This document shows positions 13,701 through 24,951 of a stretch of DNA of 64,000 nucleotides, piece by piece (positions within the stretch are counted from its first letter, which is position 1; the number at the start of each line of letters is the position of its first letter). The notes beneath the pieces were generated by a model, which saw only the letters and a list, made by a program, of their open reading frames with translations, did no database searches and was not told the DNA's origin. The DNA comes from Beaufortia kweichowensis (Eukaryota > Chordata > Actinopteri > Cypriniformes > Gastromyzontidae), in assembly GCA_019155185.1 (NCBI GenBank), contig CM032811.1:6592075-6656074 (forward strand), written 5' to 3'. The translations under genes and the position numbers were made by a program.

Positions 13701-16700
13701 TTGCACAGTAATTGATTTCATAAACTGGAAAAAGCCCATGCAGATATTGCTTTGAAAATTATTGCACCCATGAGAAGGATTTCACAGAACTTACGGTCAT
13801 ATGGTTCTTTTGAGCTAAAATGATGAAGATCTTGGACTACAATCACTGACCTTCACACTGAACCGACCTTATGTGAATAGACTGCATTAAACTTTATTGC
13901 ACTTTCAGCCTGCAGAATTTAGAAATCACCTGGAAATCGAAGCTAAATCAAGTCTGACTTATAGTTCTTGTTTCTGTTCCATAAATGTTAATATTCCATA
14001 TTTCTTCCAAAAAAAAATAATACAAGGGTATTTGCCATTTTTTCCACAATTAAAGGTCAGAGACAGTCTGGCTTTCAGATTCAGACACTGTGAGTCAAAG
14101 GTTCGGTGCTGTATATGGCAGCAGAAGTGAATAATCAGACTCAGGGTTCATGTGGCGGGACACTATAGGTCACACTAGATGGTCTGAGCCTGACAGCGTG
14201 TTGCAGCTTATTCAGAAGATTTGTAAGCAATGCCACAGTATCTAAAACCGAAGGAGTGGAAAAAAAAATAGAATGACAGAAAAACCCACTGGTATAACAA
14301 ATTCTTAAAGCGATAGTTCAAAACCTAAATTTAAAATAGATATTCATCATTTACTCAGCCTCATTAAAACCTGGATATGACTCTTTTTTCAGTAGACATA
14401 AAGAAGATAAGAATGAGAGAAATGTCTGAGTGGTTTTGTGTCCATTGCAAAGCAAGTAAATGGGGGTCAATGTTGTTTGTTTACCAACTTTTGTGTTCTG
14501 CAGAAGACTGAATGTTTTGTGTGTTTTTTTTTCAATTTTGTATTGTTGCAAAGCAGCTGTACAAAATCCACATCTGTGCATAAAGCTGTATGTTTCTCCT
14601 CTAGCTCTAACTTTTAAGTTTATTTGTACAAGGCATCCCTTAAGCAAAGCCTAACAATGAACAGGGCGGGTGGAAGCCATCAGAAGGAGTCTGATTGAAA
14701 AGCGGACACTATGCCCTTTCACAGCGAGATCTGCTGTGGAACTGCCGTGTGCAACCTAGAGTTGACTAGGCTGCAATCTGTCACCCAGGATTCATCTCGC
14801 TGTCTCCATGTCTACTACAGCGAAGTACCACCTCCCCCTTCAGACTGACAGAACCGGAGCAGCTATCGTCAGCTGGAGACGCTCCATTTCCCACAATCCA
14901 CCCATGCGAGTGACAGTGTTGATGCAGGCAGTGGCCCTGAAGAGTTCAGCCTGAGCAGCTGACACATTCAGACTGACAAGCAGCCAAAGTGACGACAAGT
15001 CGCTCCGGCTGCCGCATGTCCCACGCCGTGGACAATGCTGTTATCTCTATTTTAACCTTATTAATACCATTCGCTGACAATAAAGCCTCAAAACACATCT
15101 GCAGTTATCTTATACATGACTGAAGATGCGAGCAACATATATTGTCTGAGAAACAGGTTTTTCAGCATTTTAGGCATAATATTATTTGAGTTATGAGATA
15201 TAGAGATTTAGAATCACAACAATTAGATGCGTCTGACATTCAAAGGATGGTTCACACAAAAACAAAAATTCGGTCATTATTTATTCACCGTCATGTCTTT
15301 AAAAGCATTTATATGACTTTCTTCTGTTCAATACAAAAGAAGATATTTTGAGAAATGTCTCAGTGGTTTTGTGTCCATACAATAGAACTCAATGGAGGTC
15401 AGTGTTGTTTGGTTACCAACGTACTTCAAAATATCTTTTATGTTCTGTAGAAGACAGAAAGTCATACAGGATTGTAATGACACGAGGGTGAATTTTCATT
15501 TCTGAATGAGTTAATGGATCTTCATCTACACTAACAATTAATAAATAGCACAAGAAATTAGCAATTACTTTAATAAATCTGCACAGAATTGTTTCACACA
15601 TGGGCTTCAGTTGGCAAAAGCATAAGGATCTGTTGTGGCTGTTAGTTGTGGGTGCAGCTCTATGCTGTGATCATTGCCAAATTGGATATTGAAAAAGATT
15701 TAACAGTGGATTAGATGCTTCCAACCTTATTAACGTCAAAGCTGCTTGAAGACTGAGGCGGATAGGAGATATCTGTGCATTTAAACAATGAAATAATAAA
15801 GCTCATGCAAATTCTGAGCCACAACCAGAAAAGTTCTTATCAAACCAACATAGTCAAACATGAAAAAAGCATAACAGTTGAAAAACCCTGAGACGGTGTG
15901 TAAATTCACTGCCTCTAGGAGCTTCTGCACGTTAAACAGCAGAAGACATTTTAAAAGGAAAAAATCAATACACAAATAGATATGTATATATACACAGGTA
16001 AAACAATAAACAAGAAATGCACAATTTGTCACAATCAAGCTCAAAAACAAGAAACGCACATTTGTTTAACAATCCTTAGGCTAATTTTATGCAATGCAAC
16101 TTGGCACAGATAATGCAGTGATGGTGTGTCAGGTTTCTACAAGGCCAATATACAGTATATCTCTGATGCCACCTGGAGCCAGAGCTGAGTATTTCTATAC
16201 ATGCAATATAAAGCTAAAACTAGAAACTGAATTTCAGCATAGTTTTTATTATTCAAGTCTTTAACAGGTTTTAAAAATTATTCACATTCATCTAGTGCTG
16301 TCTTGCATATTATCTAAACGATAGCAAGTTATAAAATGCTGAAAAGGTAAAAGTTATAGTAATTGAGTAAGATGAAGTATGAAGTATTAGTTAGTAATTA
16401 ACTAATTTTCAGTAAGATGAAGTATGTAACATCCCAAATTATATACTTGCATCCTGACTAGCCAAATATATCAACATCCATCAAATGATGTAAAAAATGA
16501 TGTAAGGGTGGGACTATCTGGTCATCTGACCAATGTTGAAGAAAGAAGCATTTTTAAATGTTATTTTTGCAATTAAACACATTTCTAAGTGAAACTATGG
16601 GGGAATAGTGGGTAATAATGTCATACGGTTTGGCATCTTCTTTGATCTGCACACATGGAACGTCACAATCTGCTGATCGCATAAGCGCCAAACACATCTT

Positions 16701-19700
16701 CAAAAACTGTTTAAACATGCATCTGATCCTGAAAGCATTCATAAAGGGCTCTTACTGGATTAAAGGGGCTTGGCACGCTCGCAGCCTCTCTGTGCAGATA
16801 AGGATGCGAGATGGCGGGTATTCGTGTGTATGGGGAAATTTGTCTCATATGAATCACTCCTGCGCACAGGCCTGTGGAGTGGGCGTCAGTGATCACAGTT
16901 CACAGTTACGCAAGTCTTGCCGGTGCCTGCTGGAGCTGCTGTAGCAAACCATCTGCCACTCAGACTCCATCAATGGAGACACTGCCTGTGCCTATCTACA
17001 ACCCTGGCCTTTGAAAGCAACATTTCCATCATCACTCCTTGTTTTGTTACAAACCAGTAGGGCTGTACAATATATCGAAACACTGCAAATGTGCATACCA
17101 CAATGATTTTTACACTTATTTTTAAGTACTTCAACAGTAAAACCTGGCTGTTAATTTTGAGAAGTTGTAATGCTCCTTTCTTTTCCAAGAAAGAATGTGA
17201 AACATCCATATTGATCTATCTATATTTACATAATTTTTAAACATACAGTATTTCAATATAATTCAAGTTGTCATATATTGCAAAAATAAAAGCATTTCCA
17301 AATGCATAAAAGAAAATTTAAAATGCTACATTGACAATGTTAAATCACAGATTTATGTGAGAAATAAATAATGACATCAGTATTTATTGCACTAGTACCT
17401 GCACTCAATGACAGTGACACCACAATGGCATTGCTCTTGTATGTGTAGCAACACAAAATGCTATGTATGTTTTTTGTCAGTCAAGCTTAATTAACATGTC
17501 ACTATATGAACCATCACTGTATGGAGAAAAAAAGCACAAAACTGCACAAAACTTTTACCCAAAAATTGATGAGCCCATCTTTATAGAGCATGAACTGCTA
17601 GTGGACGTAAAAGCAGAGCTGGTTCAGTATTTACCTTGGCTTTCTTCATACGGTTCATCACATTTCCGAGGTCCTCCATGTCAATGACAGAGCCGTGAGA
17701 CTTTTCATCTTCACCTGAAGATTCAGCATCACTGCTGGACTCAATAAGCTCATCCTAAGAAGTAAACAAAGTTTTCAGTTTTGTAAAAAAAAAAACATAC
17801 ATCTGAAATGATTATATACTTAATTTTCATCCTGTAATATCACTTACCATTCCATGAGTATTAATATTTAGTATAATAACACTTGGACACATCATTGTTT
17901 ATGGTCTTCGAGATTTGTTTAATGCCATGATGCTCAAAAACAGCTTATATTTACCAAATATTACTAACTATTTTTCTTTACCTGTGCAGCCTCAGTAACA
18001 TTAAATGAGTTGTTTTACATGGAAAGAGAAAGTTATTACAATCTAATAAAAGAATATTGACATCCTATGGAAAAATGTGCCTAATAAAAGTCCCTGGACT
18101 TACTGTATAGATAAATAGGGTGAATTATCATCTCTTAAAATCTTTATGAAAGTATTTGAGTCAGATATACAATAGCACATCTATGATATTTGTCGTGTCT
18201 GTAATGTCACCCCTGCTGTTCAGATCCCATTTACATAAGTGAAGCACAGACTGTAGGAGAACAATCTGCTCCCTGCTAGTGCAATGAGAGTGGTTACCAT
18301 GACGACACGTGTTCAAAGACATCAGAGAGAGAGAGAGCCGGCTTGCCTCTGAGCTGTTCTGGGCGAGCGAGTGGCTGTCCTCTGCTTCCTCCTTATGTTT
18401 CTTCTTATTTTTGCAGCTGTCCTTCTTGCATTTCCCAGAGCAGACTTTCTTCTCACCTTTAGCCAGAGCCTGCAGACGGCTCAGGAACTTCGCTTTCCAG
18501 GCTTGAAAATCGGCCTGGACGCTGCCGTGTCGACTCTTCACCACGTTGCAATCGCCTTCCCCTCTGGTCATGATGCGGGCGGCGCTCAGCATCCATAACC
18601 ACTTATCTATGTTCTTACTCACCTGAACACACAGGAGAAGTTAGTATAACGTTCATGCAACAAAAAAATATTGAAAACTGGTTTACAAAAGTAGTCGCGT
18701 TTAACCGTGTTATAGTGGCCGGCGTAAACAGAGTTGCCCAGGCCGAAGACGGCGTATCTTATTCCCTTCAGATAGGTCATGCCATAGCGAAAGTCAGTGG
18801 ATGTGTCCTCAAGCCATTTACAGAACCATTCAGCGCCCTCAGTGGGCTGTCCGTCAGTGTATGTGGCCACCAGGAATACACAAATCATCTTGCTTGAACA
18901 CTAAAGGAGGAAAGATTTTGATATACAAGCATAGAAAGATATTCAAGAGGTTACTCATGGAAACAACTCTCTTATAACAAATAGAAAACTGTTATTTTTA
19001 TCTTATAATAAATGTCTTTCTAATATCTCCACTCGAAATCAGAAGTAAAAAGCTGTTCAATTTGCATAAAGAATAAACAGGAAATGTGACTTTTTTTAAT
19101 TAAGCACAAATTCCTGCAAATTCTCATTACTGTAATGCACAAAATATTTTTATAGATATTTAAAAAAATCCAGCAGTTCAATTACACCACTACAATTACA
19201 CCACTACGGCACAACTCATTTTTATAAAAAAAAAATAAATTCACTGCACTTTTTTACCCAAAACAGACATGTCATCATACTGTATTGATGCTAAAATTCA
19301 TCCTCCCAAAACATGTTGTGCTCACCTCATCTGCTAGCCTGTCACCCGGGTCATATTCTTTCATGTCTGTGATCTCACAATCGAACCCCTGGGCCTTGAC
19401 ATCTTCAGCTAGCTCTCTGGCAAACCCCTGTGCAGAAAAATAAATATTACATTTGCAGCAACATAACATATCTGCATACTATCTTTAAAATGTCTCCAAG
19501 AGATTTGTCAAATGTAACCCTGTAACATTTCAGTGTCAAACCTTTGCAGTTCCAGTCTGGGATCCATAAAATATTCTGACACCAGCAACATGAACAACTT
19601 TCTCCGTTTCAGCTGACAATTCCTGCTTCTTTGGTGAGCTCTGAAGCTGACTTTCAGGCTTGATTTGTTTCTTCTGTAAAAAAAAACTATGCATTAAATC

Positions 19701-20549
19701 ACAATAGGCAACTAAAAAGTAGTAGTCATGAATGTAGTGAAGGCTAAACAGAGACTTTACCTTTCTGAAGGCTATATTTACAGTGAACCAGACTCCTATG
19801 AGAACAGCAGCGGCAGTATAAACATATAATCTGTTCTGCCACACGACCCGCAGGTAACGCTCAGTATAACCCCAAACATCATTCATAACACCTAAGAAAG
19901 GAAATAATACAGTTTAATTAAGCTAGACCTGCTAAGAATTACCATAATAACAAAGAATTAGTGTTGGTTTATTAAAAAAATACGATAATATTCATTATAA
20001 ACCATCATATTACCATTACAACTATTACTAAATTGCTATAGTGAGCTTTATTTCAGTAGGATTTAATGGTGTCTGTTCGTTCAGATCCACAACATAACAT
20101 CGCACCCGTAACCAGACCCACAGAGACCATTTTAGTTTCCAATAAAACCAATAACAATTAAATTCATGCGATGGTTTCTATTGCTTTGTCAATTTTAACA
20201 ACATTTTAGGCATAACATGTAAGTTGAATGAAAGGAACCAATATAAAAACGCTCAGGAACGTTGTTAATATGCTGTCTAGATAGGGTGCACAGGTTTCGC
20301 GACACAGTCTCATTATATGCGTACTGTATGACGCAATGTGCAAGTGTGCAGACATTCTTACTAACATATAATACAGTTACACTTTAATATAACACAATTA
20401 TTACGACTTGTGTTGGTAAGTTTGTATCAGCTAGTTATCAAGCAGGCGTGTATAAGAATAAACTCACCTGAGATCTCACTGCCGACTGCAACATACATTA
20501 AACTCCATAACGTCGCTAAAAACAACATCTTCTGTGGTCTATCAAACAT
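1791..20549 (-). CDS. tyw1: tyw1: S-adenosyl-L-methionine-dependent tRNA 4-demethylwyosine synthase, 3' part beyond left edge
   Basis: Family role: makes 4-demethylwyosine from N1-methylguanosine-37 of tRNA-Phe, using pyruvate and SAM, in wybutosine synthesis. Exons, 5' to 3': 20549-20468, 19891-19761, 19673-19542, 19427-19326, 18900-18706, 18622-18347, 17754-17635, 13212-13086, 9020-8968, 8849-8731, 6472-6363, 3245-3068, 1926-1791. All phases agree, giving 587 codons. Residues about 103-235 are flavodoxin-like (FYGSQTGTAK, VATYTDGQPTE, FGLGNSVYAGH). An acidic/basic linker follows. The radical-SAM cluster motif CANKCVFC has cysteines at 437, 441 and 444. TNPVGTEWRW, SLVGEPIMYPE and YVSVDASTKDSL are near-identical to human TYW1. 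The roughly 170 C-terminal residues are absent and must lie left of position 1. The exon 6/7 intron appears to use a GC donor. The N-terminus has two possible starts, position 20549 or Met at 19886; the latter matches the human N-terminus better. Identity is very secure. Confidence 0.97.
2455..2523. repeat. (GA)n microsatellite with GC interruptions
   Basis: An AG-rich run with GAGAGAGC interruptions, in the tyw1 intron between exons 12 and 13. It gives rise to spurious SLSLSL open frames on the minus strand. Confidence 0.9.
3246..8730 (-). other. tyw1 introns around exon 11
   Basis: Two AT-rich introns flanking the exon at 6363-6472. The only structured element is a family 2 dispersed repeat (8483-8600). 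No other gene or exon was seen. Confidence 0.5.
8483..8600 (+). repeat. dispersed repeat family 2, copy 1
   Basis: Carries aaggtcaagttgactcacag, then ctggccaatcagaatcaggt, the same blocks as the copy at 50139-50232. A MITE is likely. Confidence 0.5.
14305..14515. repeat. dispersed MITE-like repeat family 1, copy A
   Basis: Begins taaagcgatagttcaaaacc and carries agaaatgtctgagtggtttt and ggtcaatgttgtttgtttac. It lies 0.9 kb from copy B in the same intron and the same orientation. Confidence 0.6.
15245..15513. repeat. dispersed MITE-like repeat family 1, copy B (best preserved)
   Basis: Begins ggatggttcacacaaaaaca, has an internal palindrome (agaagatattttgagaaatg ... caaaatatctttta) and ends in tttctgaatgagttaatgg. 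End-to-end inverted symmetry and no open frame point to a non-autonomous DNA transposon. Confidence 0.65.
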
Positions 20550-20644
20550 GACAACGCTTTAAATAAATGTTTAACAAAAGCAAGGTGGATCTAAGGTGAC
20601 ATGTACAAACAACTGGCTAACTTTATGAGTGCATGTCGTAGGAC

Positions 20645-20655
20645 GCCGCCATATT
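20645..20655 (-). promoter_or_regulatory. YY1-type site in the tyw1 promoter
   Basis: The minus strand reads AATATGGCGGC, an exact match to the YY1 consensus AANATGGCGGC, about 96 bases upstream of the first tyw1 ATG. YY1 sites at this distance are typical of TATA-less housekeeping promoters. The function is inferred from the motif alone. Confidence 0.55.
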
Positions 20656-20842
20656 GTTATGATAGGAATGCTGGGAAAATGATGTCACTATAGGTCATGC
20701 ACTCTCCACGTGGTTATACAAATAATTCACCTTTTGAATAATGATAATAATAATAATAATAATAACAATATAGTCCAAACATTTTAATATTATGAAGGAC
20801 AGTTCATGATGTTTTAGATCTTTTCAGGTTTTTATCAGATCT

Positions 20843-20848
20843 TTTATT
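20843..20848 (-). terminator. possible poly(A) signal for tmem120a
   Basis: AATAAA on the minus strand, about 240 bases past the tmem120a stop. ATTAAA at 20927-20922 is an alternative nearer the stop. Neither can be proved without transcript ends. Confidence 0.3.
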
Positions 20849-21088
20849 AAACATAACATTATTACGTAAAATAATAAATTAACTGTACTTAATTATATAT
20901 ATACAAAGTTTCATATAAATGTTTAATTCGGTAAAGTTTATAAATTTAAGACCTGATAGCACAAAAAAATATAAGATATTACATTTTGTTTGCTTTTTTA
21001 CTGAAAAAAACATCTTGCATATTCTCTTAAAGATACAGGAAGTATAGTTGACCGTTTTGTTGTAAGACTAATTTTAAGTTATAAAAAA

Positions 21089-23659
21089 TCACAGCCTTTT
21101 GGTCTTTTCATTCTTGCGCTTGTGACGAACAACTGCAACTGTGGTAAAAAAGTTTCCAGTAAACAGAACCAGAAAGCAGAAACCACACATGGACACCTAA
21201 AAACAGAGGTCAGAGCAACTTATTGCCATCACAGTTTTAAACATATGTTTAGTCGTGAAGGTTGTTATTCTAAATAGTTGTTATTTATTACTATTTATGT
21301 ATTACTATTTAGTTTATTTGTTATCATTATTATTACTGTTTAAAGGAAAGATTTACTAAAGCAATACTGACCTGCCACTCTTTACACTCGAGCCATTGAG
21401 CCATTCTGAACAGAGATATACTGTTCCAAAGCTGCCAAAACTGTAACACAATAAATATTTAGCCTCTTGGTTGTGATCAGCACAAACAATAAATTATAAC
21501 TTAACATAAAAAATATGCTAGAAGAGTACAATTTTTAAAGCTTTAATTCCTTGAAGAAGTTATCCATTACAAACAATGTGTATTTGTACAGATTCCAGAA
21601 AAAACTCACCTGACCCAAGAAAAGAAAAGGAAGGAGAAAGGTCAGTCCACGCCACATCCATGACTGAAATCCCTCTATGCAAACAAAAACTGTGTTTATA
21701 CTGTAGAAACCCATGTCATTTCACACACGTATTCCAGATTTGTTTAAATGATTTAGGTTATTTGGAAATCCTCACCGACAGTCAAATCCAAGTTGTGTCT
21801 TTCCCCTAGTGCTTTAAGTCTGTATAGACATCCACTTTGATAGTAGTACTGAAGACATTGCACAAAGCCTGGAAGAGAAAGTCACACTTTGCCTCTATAT
21901 AGTCTTATAATTTTACCTACAAAGCTGTCAGAGGCACGCAAATTTACTCTTACTCAAACTTACTCTGATACAAACAGTAGGCCAGAAATTGGTTCCTGAA
22001 TGACTGATATGATTCACCATCTGGCCTACATATGAGATAATTGTTGTTAGAGGGCAAAAAAATTTTTCCTTAGATTCTATAGATTCTATATAGGGACATA
22101 AGTCATTGTAAGTATTTTGAGAGGACAGCGAATGTACAGTTTAGATGATTCAAATCAAATAATACTCACCAGGTTAGCATAACCCCAGAGAGAAATGTGG
22201 AAATATAGTGGTGGACAACCCACCAGCCCTTAATCCTAAAAAGCAGAGAAACTAGAAGATGGTTCTTGGGAACAGCAGCAATTGAATTATGTTTACAAGT
22301 CCAAACTTGAATAGTCTCTCATATAGTCCTACAGATCTGACCTGGAGCCATTGCTGATGAGAATGCTCTCTCGGATGGTCAGGGTGCAATAGTACCACAC
22401 CAGTAGGAAGTTCAGAAGGGCATCCACAACTCTATAGTAATAATAAAAGCAGACATAAAAATATGACAGTTTGACAATGACAATGGGACAGGCAGCTCTG
22501 CGTGCACCCAGTCTTACCTGTAGTTGATGAAGAAACGACACAAGAAGGTCAACAGGAACAGAATCACGGTCACATACAGTTTGAACTTTTCATACTCATC
22601 TTTGTATCCAGCTCTACAGTTAAAACAATAAAAACCTCTTAGAGCATGAATCTTATCAAATTTGGGTAACAAAAATTTGTTAACTGGGTAAGTTATGTAA
22701 GCTTAGATATTTGTTTATGTAAGCTTTTAGATATTTGGTTTGTCAGGAAAACAAACCAAAAGAGAAGTTTAATGTTTGTCTGATAATGTCTAAAATATAA
22801 AAAAACATTTACATTTACAGATTTGGCCTAAGTAGATTAAAACATTTCATGTTTTGTTTGTTTTACTTACTTGGACTCTTTGCTCAGGAGATTGACATTC
22901 ACACTTCCAAGGACAAGGCTAAGATAGAGCCTTGAAAAGAGAGACGGAAATAACAATTCTTACAAAGCCTAAATCTGGCAATAATATTCAAATTAGTAAT
23001 CTTCCAATACCCATTTTTCTTTGGAAGAAATGCCTCCATGTGATATAAACTGTTCTGCATATCTTGAATGTGACCTTTGACCTTCTCCACAGCATTCTTT
23101 TCCTCTTCTGTTAGACCTTTATTAAATCTATAATTGGGCGGTGAAAATGGTAATGACAGGTGTAACCCATTTGCTAAAACATCAAACGCACAGAAAGAGT
23201 TGTTAAAAACGAGAAAAACAGGTTACTCACTTCTTTAATGACTTGGATATCTGTTTTAATTTTTTTTTCTTTTGAGCTATGGAGGCAGCAAAGTTCTTCT
23301 GAAGTTTGGAAACTTCATCTAAGTTCTGCATGTAAAGTCGATGGGTCTCCTAGACATACCAATGGTTTGTTTTAACAGATAAGTTGTTTATATAAAAGTA
23401 TAAATAAAATCATTTAGATAAAAATGAAAAAAAAAGGGGGACAAATCTACTAAATACCATACTAATATATGATAATGCATAGGTTTGATGTATGATGAGT
23501 ATGATATAGTATGTATGTATGATAAAGTAATAAACAAGTATTTTCTATCAAACAAAAATATGAAAGTTCTAATACGAAAGATAAGATTACCTGAATCCGC
23601 TGATAATCTTTCTCCTGAACGTCCCATTCTTGAAGGGCTGTTGCAAGTGCTGTCGACAT
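21089..23659 (-). CDS. tmem120a: tmem120a (TACAN): multi-pass membrane protein of ELOVL-like fold that binds coenzyme A
   Basis: Exons, 5' to 3': 23659-23591, 23349-23231, 23127-23011, 22930-22871, 22613-22518, 22431-22342, 22235-22170, 22025-21964, 21868-21776, 21674-21610, 21440-21372, 21196-21089. Phases agree, giving 337 residues against about 343 in human. Residues 1-100 form a soluble coiled-coil region (THRLYMQNLDE, QKKKKLKQISK). Six hydrophobic segments follow, with family signatures KDEYEKFKLY, LLVWYYCTLTIRESI and GWWVVHHYISTFLSGVM. Structures of TMEM120A show CoA bound near the WWxxHH motif, here residues 188-193. The C-terminus VSMCGF...GNFFTT matches TMEM120A rather than TMEM120B. 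Family work links it to nuclear envelope/ER, adipocyte biology and a disputed mechanosensitive channel activity. It is head-to-head with gdpd1. Confidence 0.97.
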
Positions 23660-24951
23660 CTATACAGGTCAAACTATATCTATTTCTAAAATGTCTTGAG
23701 AGAACTTAATAAAAATTTTGAATACGACTGATTTAAAACGAGCTTCACTTTAGAAGCATTTCAGTTGTCAATCCTCTACTTATCTCTTACGTCTTAGAGA
23801 TTGCAATAAACAGCCTTGAACTTTGTAGTGAACTTTGACAGACCAACCAGGCTGACCTCTGACACAACACTTTAAATAAAGGGCCACACTGAAAAGTCTG
23901 ACTTATAAATTAAAATGTAAATCATGTTTATTACAGAAATTACATTTCACATCTCAAGAGATTATTATTCCAAAACACTGGAATTCCAAACATACAGCAT
24001 GTAGTACTTAATACACGTGTGTCTCGGTTTATGCCCTAGTTGCATAATCCAATAATTCTTCATAAATTTCAATAATACCAATAAGAAGATAAGAACATTT
24101 ACATACAATTACACAGACAGCAGCTTAAACAATGAATGAAACTACACTAGTCTGCATTAAAGACACATTTTATACCTGACATTATAAGTGAATACAATTG
24201 TAAACAACACTAATAATATTACAGATTACTAATAATCACTAAGAATCTTACACTGATAATCTTCTCAGTTTTTATTTTGTGATAAAAAAATTTAATGGGC
24301 TCATAATATAAAAATCCTTACATTAGAAAATAAAAAAATGAGTATCAAAAGACTTAAAAATCAATAAACTGTTTAAAGTTAATATAAATAAACAAACGGA
24401 TTAATATAAATATAGCTATAACATTTGCAAATTTATAGCCAGTGTAAGATATTTATTTTGTTTTGACTCTATTCTATTTTAATCGATTTTCCATTGCTCC
24501 GAAATCAAACAATTGTCAAAATATTTGTCCATGAGCATCCTCCTGCGTTCATTCGTGTCACTGGATTTCTCTGGTGCGCAACTGCGCATGCGTCTGTCTG
24601 TCACTGTCGTAATATTATTGACTCGAGCTAAAACAGCGACCACAGGGGTATGGCCTGTCAAGAAACATTGGACCGCAGGCCCATGGATGGGTTTACATTA
24701 AAACGCATCATAGTGCAACAACAGCAGTATCTAATCGCACGAATATTGCATTTACAGCCTTAAAAGCTTCTCTCGGTTTTCTTGTGCTCGTGGATAAAGT
24801 GCAGCGGTTGTCCAGCGGCGCTGGATGAAACCGGCCGGTGTGTCGACTGCTGTCGCATTTGATGTCGTTTGTCAATGAACTTGTGTCTATATAGTTATTT
24901 TACAGGACTCGCTTGCCCTGGTCTAGATTTGTACGTCTTATAAAAGTAATA
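23660..24951. promoter_or_regulatory. divergent promoter region between tmem120a and gdpd1
   Basis: A 1.3 kb spacer between two start codons on opposite strands. The 23.9-24.5 kb part is AT-rich with no coding signal. The 24.5-24.9 kb part is GC-richer and carries an NRF1-type palindrome, so it is the likely core promoter of gdpd1. Transcription start sites cannot be placed from sequence alone. Confidence 0.5.
24583..24592. promoter_or_regulatory. NRF1-type palindrome TGCGCATGCG
   Basis: TGCGCATGCG matches the core of the NRF1 consensus (YGCGCAYGCGCR). It lies about 360 bases upstream of the gdpd1 ATG and 0.9 kb upstream of the tmem120a ATG. NRF1 commonly drives divergent TATA-less promoters. 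Binding is inferred. Confidence 0.5.

Larger units (their letters stand above)
9021..17634 (-). other. large tyw1 introns around exon 8
   Basis: Two long introns flank the exon at 13086-13212. They hold two family 1 repeat copies (14305-14515 and 15245-15513) and a small direct/inverted repeat near 16370-16425. Nothing else is supportable on either strand. Confidence 0.5.
20550..21088. other. spacer between the tyw1 start and the tmem120a stop
   Basis: This 0.54 kb stretch holds the tyw1 promoter near 20.55-20.70 kb, a short TAA microsatellite (about 20737-20770), and the likely 3' UTR of tmem120a. Minus-strand poly(A) candidates are AATAAA at 20848-20843 and ATTAAA at 20927-20922. Both genes are on the minus strand, so this spacer must both end tmem120a and start tyw1. 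Confidence 0.6.

Noticed and set aside
16618..16944. 108-codon plus-strand open frame in a tyw1 intron
   Set aside because: No homology that I recognise, no codon-usage or splice support, and overlapping open frames on the other strand.
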